From NCBI RefSeq assembly GCF_001428665.1, contig NZ_LMIJ01000003.1:130495-165402 (forward strand): DNA of 34,908 nt, read 5' to 3'. This document shows, piece after piece, positions 30,952 to 34,908 of this stretch. The position numbers were made by a program, and so were the translations under genes. The notes under the pieces were generated by a model. That model did not search any database. It was not told the origin of the DNA and saw only the letters and a program-made list of their open reading frames with translations. The stretch is from Acidovorax sp. Root219 (GTDB lineage: Bacteria; Pseudomonadota; Gammaproteobacteria; Burkholderiales; Burkholderiaceae_C). Every line of letters starts with the position of its first letter. Position 1 is the stretch's first letter.

Positions 30952-32186
30952 AGCGAGCTGGCAACCGAGCCATCCCCTCGGTACAGCCAGGGCAGGTCGA
31001 GCACACGCGCGCCCAGCAGGCGCAGCGAGGCATCGCGCCCCCAGCGCACGGGGCCCATGGCGTGGAAGATGCGGCCATTGCGCGTGGCACGAGCCTGCAC
31101 GCGGGCGTTGCGCTGCCAGCGGTTCAGGGCATAGCGCGTCAGGCGCAGCGGCACCTCCAGGTCGTGCATGGACAGGGCGCGCTGCAGTTCGGCCGCATCC
31201 TCGATGGCCATGCCGGCGCCCTGGGCCAGGTAGGGCACCATGGGGTGGGCGGCGTCACCCAGCAGCGCCACCAGGCCCTGTGCCATATCGCCGGGGCCGC
31301 GCACCGGCGGGCGGTCGCACAGCGGCCACAGGCGCCAGCCACCCCCTGCCGCCGCCACGCCGTACACCACATGCTGCAACGCAGGGCAGGCGCCCTGCAG
31401 GGCCAGCTCCAGGTCGGCGGCATTGGCGGCATGGTCCCAGCCCTGCATGTCTTCGGGCGCCCGGCCTTCGATGATGACCACCAGGTTCTGCAGCTCGCCG
31501 CGCCGCACGGGGTACTGCACCACATGCAGGCGCGGGCCCAGCCAGGCGGTGATCTGCTGGGTGCGCAGGGCGTTGGGCAGGGCGTCCTGCGGGACCAGGG
31601 CGCGGTAGGCCAGGTGGCCCGTGGCGCGCGGCGGCACATCGCCCAGCAACTGCAGGCGCGTGCCGCTCCACAAGCCGTCGGCCCCTATCAGCGCATCGCC
31701 CTCCACCTCCCTGCCCCGGCTGGTGTGCACCGTGACGACGGTCTCGGCGCCAGGCACTGCGGTGCCGCAGGTGCTGCCGTCGCTGAAACCCTCGATGGCA
31801 TGCTCCAGGTTCAACTGGGTGTCGGTGTACTTGGTGACGGCCGCCAGCAGCAGCCCATGCAGGTCGGCGCGGTGGATGGTGGCGTAGGCGGCGCCATAGC
31901 GCTCAATGGCGGTGGTGCCCAACGGCAGCTCGGCCAGTGCGCGCCCCGAGAGCGCGCTGCGCACCTGCAGCCGGGCCGGGAAAGCGGCCACGGCCTGCAG
32001 CGGCTTCTGCAGGCCCCAGGCCTGCAGGCGGCGCACCACGTTGGGCCCCAGTTGCACGCCCGCCCCCACTTCGCTGAAGGCGGCGGCGCGCTCGTACAGC
32101 CGCACATCCCATCCGGCACGCGATGCGCCCAGGGCCGCTGCCAGCCCGCCTATGCCACCACCCGCCACCAGCACCTGTTTCTTCAT
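30948..32186 (-). CDS. FAD-dependent aromatic monooxygenase
   Basis: A 412-residue class A flavoprotein hydroxylase, similar in build to salicylate and 3-hydroxybenzoate 6-hydroxylases. The Rossmann motif is VLVAGGGIGGLAAALGASRA with the acidic E of RLYERA, the second FAD/NADPH motif is DALIGADGLWSGTR, and the third is LVALLGDAAHPMVPYLAQGA with the ribityl-binding Asp. No signal peptide. Substrate: unknown; a hydroxybenzoate or salicylate-like ring is typical. Action on anthranilate from the kyn operon is conceivable, but the genes are apart and on opposite strands. ATG 32186 (MKKQVLVAGG) is right at the Rossmann strand. Its stop overlaps merR's stop in CTAG. It lies 37 bases downstream of the GGDEF/EAL gene. 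Confidence 0.9.
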   Translation of the reverse strand: MKKQVLVAGGGIGGLAAALGASRAGWDVRLYERAAAFSEVGAGVQLGPNVVRRLQAWGLQKPLQAVAAFPARLQVRSALSGRALAELPLGTTAIERYGAAYATIHRADLHGLLLAAVTKYTDTQLNLEHAIEGFSDGSTCGTAVPGAETVVTVHTSRGREVEGDALIGADGLWSGTRLQLLGDVPPRATGHLAYRALVPQDALPNALRTQQITAWLGPRLHVVQYPVRRGELQNLVVIIEGRAPEDMQGWDHAANAADLELALQGACPALQHVVYGVAAAGGGWRLWPLCDRPPVRGPGDMAQGLVALLGDAAHPMVPYLAQGAGMAIEDAAELQRALSMHDLEVPLRLTRYALNRWQRNARVQARATRNGRIFHAMGPVRWGRDASLRLLGARVLDLPWLYRGDGSVASSL

Positions 32187-32223
32187 GCGCCGATTGTCGC
32201 CCGCTCGGTGCGCCCTGCGTTTG

Positions 32224-34785
32224 TCATTGCGCAGGAAGCAGCGCGCGCTCCAGCATCTCGGCCGGCATGGGGCGCGCGAACAGGTAGCCCTGGAAGGCCT
32301 GGCAGCCATGGCGCTGCAGGAACTCAAACTGGCCCGGAGTCTCCACCCCCTCGGCCACCACGGAGAGGTCCAGGCTGCGCGCCAGCGCCAGGATGGTGCG
32401 CACGATGGCGGCATCGTTGGGATCGGTCTGCAGGTCGCGCACGAAGCTCTGGTCGATCTTGAGCTGGTCCAGCGGCAGGCGCTTGAGGTAGGACAGGGAC
32501 GAGTAGCCGGTGCCGAAGTCGTCCATCGAAAAGCCCACCCCATGGCGGCGCAACTGCTCCATGCGGGCAATGCTGTCCTCCACGTCGGTGAGCAGCAGGC
32601 TTTCGGTCAGCTCGAAGCGCAGGCGCTCGGGGTTGGCGCCGCTGGCCTGCAGCACGCCCAGCACCTGGGCCACGAAGTCGGGCTGGCGGAACTGCCGCAC
32701 GCTGACGTTGACCGACAGGAAGAAGGGCCGCGTGAGCGCGCTGTGCGACCACTGCACCAGCTGTGCGCAGGCAGACTCCAGCACCCACTGGCCCAGCGGC
32801 AGGATGAGCCCCGTCTGCTCGGCCAGCGCAATGAACTCGCCCGGCAGCACCAGCCCCCGGCGCGGGTGGTTCCAGCGCACCAGGGCCTCGGCACCGAGCA
32901 GCTTGCCGGTTCCATCCACCACGGGCTGGCAATACAGCAGCAGCTCCTGCTGGTTCAGTCCGCGGCGCAGGTCGGCCTCCAGCGCCGCGCGCGCGCTCAC
33001 GGCGGCCTGCATGTCCGGGTCGAAGAAGCGCTGGGTGTTGCGCCCCGCCGCCTTGGCCTGATACATGGCCAGGTCGGCGTGCTTGAGCAGCTCATCCGGC
33101 GTGCTCGGGCGCTGCCCGAACAGCGCGATGCCGATGCTGGGCGTGCTGTGGTGGCTGACGCCCTCCATGTCGTAGGGCCGGCCGAGCGCGGCCAGTATCT
33201 GCTGCGAAATGGCAGCGGCCTCGCTGCTGGCATGCGCCACATCGGTGTGCAGGCCGTCGAGCAGCACCACGAATTCATCGCCGCCGAAGCGGGCCACGGT
33301 ATCGCTCTCGCGCACGCTCTCCAGCAGGCGCCTGGCCACGCGCACCAGCAACTGGTCGCCGGTGTCATGGCCCAGCGTATCGTTGAGGTCCTTGAAATTG
33401 TCGAGGTCGATGAACAGCAGAGCACCGTGCGCATGGCTGCGTCCGGCTGCCACGGTGGCGCGCTGCAGGCGGTCCATCAGCAGGCGACGGTTGGGCAGAC
33501 CGGTGAGCGCGTCGAAGAAGGCCAGCCGCTCGATCTGCAGCTCTGCCTCCTTGCGCTCGGTGATGTCCCGCCCCACGCCCCGGTAGCCGCGCAGCACACC
33601 CTCAGCGTCGAACACCGGCACGCCACTGACCGAGATCCAGTGCATGCTGCCGTCGGGGCGCTGGCGCTGCAGCTCCAGGTCCCGAAACGGCTGCTGCGCC
33701 GCGAGCACCGCGCGGTGGGCGTCCCACTCGGCATCGGTCATGTTCAGCGCACCGATCTCCCAGCGGGTGCGGCCCATCACGCTCGACAGGGGGATGCCGT
33801 TGACGCTGAGGTCACCGGCCAGTTGCACGAAGCGGCCGTCTGCATCGTGCTCCCAGTACCAGTCGGACGACAGGTCGCTCAGGCCGCGAAAGCGCGCCTC
33901 GCTCTCGCGCAGTTCGTTCTGCACGCGCACGTAGTCGCTCACATCGGTGAAGGTGCGCACCAGGCCGCCATCGGGCAGCCGGGTGGTGCGTACCTCGAAT
34001 GTGCGGCCATCGCGCGTGGTGCGCCAATACACCTCGGGCGAGGGGTCCACCACGGAGCGCGCGATGTAGTCGCGGCCCCGGTGGTCCACCAGGCCATAGC
34101 CCGCGCCGAAGTCGCCGCGCTGGGCCTGCAGCTGCGTGAGCTCGGCCAGGGTGGGCCGGGCGGCCATCAGCGATTCGGGCAGGTCCAGCAGCTCCAGCAC
34201 GCGCTGGTTGTAGATGCTGATGCGCCCGTCCGGCCCGGTCCTGAAGATGCCCTGGCTCATGCTGGCCAGGGTGACCTGCAGGCCCAGGCGCTGCTCCTGC
34301 AGCAGCGTGAGTGCCTCGTGCCAGATGCGCGCATCCACCATGCGCATGGGCTGCACCGCCCCCGGAACGGCCGCCGCGCCCTGCCGGCCCACCAGCGCGC
34401 ACAGGCGGTGCACCAGCTCCGGGAGATGGCCACCGTCCGCAGCGCGCAGGGCATAGTCCCCCAGGCCGCAGCGAAAACCGCGCGCGGCCAGGGCTTCCTG
34501 CGCCCCATCGAGGCACAGCAGCACGGGGCGCCCCGCGCACAGCTCCAGCAGGCTGGGCAGCTCCTGGATCTGCGGATCCAGGCAGAGCACCAGCGCATCC
34601 CAGGTCTGCGCAGCCAGCAGCAGGGAGGCTGCGTCGGCCGAGGGGCTGTGCACCACGTGCCAGCCCGGGCAGCGCTGGGCCAGCACGGCGATGGCCGCCC
34701 GTGCGTGCAGCGCATCGCCGTCCACCCACAGCACACTGGCGACGGAGGTGGATGCTGCGAGGTTGGGTCCCGGTACGGCAGTCAT
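32224..34785 (-). CDS. REC-like/PAS/PAS/GGDEF/EAL signalling protein
   Basis: An 853-residue cytoplasmic cyclic-di-GMP protein without membrane segments. Residues 15-130 resemble a receiver domain (VLWVDGDALHARA, VLCLD at 66-70), but the acidic pocket and switch lysine are degenerate. Two PAS regions follow (about 170-285 and 300-412, the second ending GVGRDITERKEAELQ). GGDEF is intact at 501-505 with an inhibitory RxxD site at 492-495, and the EAL domain begins near 605 with EALVRW (EAL at 633-635), FELTESLLL, DDFGTGYSSL and KIDQSFVRDL. Both catalytic signatures look intact, so synthase and phosphodiesterase activity are both possible. The ATG overlaps the stop of an upstream EAL gene (ATGA). 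Confidence 0.93.
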   Translation of the reverse strand: MTAVPGPNLAASTSVASVLWVDGDALHARAAIAVLAQRCPGWHVVHSPSADAASLLLAAQTWDALVLCLDPQIQELPSLLELCAGRPVLLCLDGAQEALAARGFRCGLGDYALRAADGGHLPELVHRLCALVGRQGAAAVPGAVQPMRMVDARIWHEALTLLQEQRLGLQVTLASMSQGIFRTGPDGRISIYNQRVLELLDLPESLMAARPTLAELTQLQAQRGDFGAGYGLVDHRGRDYIARSVVDPSPEVYWRTTRDGRTFEVRTTRLPDGGLVRTFTDVSDYVRVQNELRESEARFRGLSDLSSDWYWEHDADGRFVQLAGDLSVNGIPLSSVMGRTRWEIGALNMTDAEWDAHRAVLAAQQPFRDLELQRQRPDGSMHWISVSGVPVFDAEGVLRGYRGVGRDITERKEAELQIERLAFFDALTGLPNRRLLMDRLQRATVAAGRSHAHGALLFIDLDNFKDLNDTLGHDTGDQLLVRVARRLLESVRESDTVARFGGDEFVVLLDGLHTDVAHASSEAAAISQQILAALGRPYDMEGVSHHSTPSIGIALFGQRPSTPDELLKHADLAMYQAKAAGRNTQRFFDPDMQAAVSARAALEADLRRGLNQQELLLYCQPVVDGTGKLLGAEALVRWNHPRRGLVLPGEFIALAEQTGLILPLGQWVLESACAQLVQWSHSALTRPFFLSVNVSVRQFRQPDFVAQVLGVLQASGANPERLRFELTESLLLTDVEDSIARMEQLRRHGVGFSMDDFGTGYSSLSYLKRLPLDQLKIDQSFVRDLQTDPNDAAIVRTILALARSLDLSVVAEGVETPGQFEFLQRHGCQAFQGYLFARPMPAEMLERALLPAQ

Positions 34786-34908
34786 GGGGCTTGGGCCGCA
34801 GGGGCTGGCACCGGGGGCTCGGGCAGGTGCTCGCGCTCGAACATGTCCACCGGCACAGGCCTGCCAAACAGATAGCCCTGGAACCCCTCGCAGCCATGCA
34901 GCCTGAGG
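34782..34908 (-). CDS. C-terminal end of a second EAL-domain protein (partial)
   Basis: Only the last 41 codons are in the window. They read HGCEGFQGYLFGRPVPVDMF, the end of an EAL domain, then a Pro/Ala tail (PEPPVPAPAAQAP) to a TGA that overlaps the next gene's ATG. The matching end of the downstream protein is HGCQAFQGYLFARPMPAEML, so the two are close paralogues in one operon. Confidence 0.85.
   Translation of the reverse strand, partial: LRLHGCEGFQGYLFGRPVPVDMFEREHLPEPPVPAPAAQAP

Noticed and set aside
31906..34875. A 989-codon plus-strand frame opposite the GGDEF/EAL gene
   Set aside because: It is the complement of a well-supported gene with intact GGDEF and EAL motifs; its composition is that of a shadow frame.
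1..34908. tRNA genes, CRISPR arrays, insertion sequences and riboswitches
   Set aside because: I looked for cloverleaf ends, regularly spaced repeats, transposase motifs and long structured leaders and saw none I could support by eye. A covariance-model scan would be needed to exclude small RNAs.

Overview
The window is GC-rich, gene-dense chromosomal DNA with long spurious antisense frames. The gene set suggests a betaproteobacterium of the Comamonadaceae (Acidovorax/Comamonas-like). The pointers are the folK-pcnB-HAD-hda block next to purM and an AI-2E/PerM protein, DUF3579 beside argD-argF, TAAAAT/TACAAT-type -10 boxes close to starts, and the kynB-kynU-kynA set. This assignment rests on recognised gene content and style; no search was run. 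I see no tRNA, rRNA, CRISPR array, insertion sequence, integrase or prophage gene.

Layout, left to right. (1) 1-3609, minus strand: hda, a HAD-IB phosphatase, pcnB and folK, with 4-nt stop/start overlaps at two of the junctions. A 476-bp divergent spacer separates them from purM and an AI-2E permease on the plus strand (4086-6289). (2) A PHB-depolymerase-type esterase (minus). Then comes a tight plus-strand cluster of an isochorismatase-fold cysteine hydrolase, a nitrilase-superfamily hydrolase, a DJ-1/PfpI protein and a GlxA-type AraC regulator (7713-10708). It looks like a catabolic module for an unidentified small nitrogen compound. (3) ppk2 (minus) diverges from a CorA/ZntB transporter. 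The spacer holds four TGTCA half-sites in exact dyad arrangement, resembling two opposed Pho boxes. An orphan ParB-like coiled-coil protein, a SirB1-family protein with a promoter that implies a leaderless mRNA, murJ and rpsT follow. (4) DUF3579 (minus), then argD-argF (arginine synthesis) and a COG4339 HD-like protein. (5) A lipoprotein S9 peptidase with a CusF-like periplasmic protein whose metal ligands appear to be missing, then an OmpR-type two-component pair overlapped by a YkgJ cysteine-cluster protein. (6) kynB-kynU-kynA, which converts tryptophan to anthranilate, followed by an MFS transporter. (7) A MerR regulator divergent from a small four-helix membrane protein, with a textbook MerR operator between them. 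(8) An FAD monooxygenase, a REC-like/PAS/PAS/GGDEF/EAL protein, and the tail of a second EAL protein running off the right edge.

The most interesting parts for follow-up are the four-gene hydrolase cluster, the MerR/membrane-protein pair, the symmetric Pho-box-like quartet and the chromosomal ParB-like orphan. Most of the rest is conserved housekeeping. Starts were chosen from family N-termini, ribosome-binding sites and overlaps. Functions of the accessory genes are family-level inferences.
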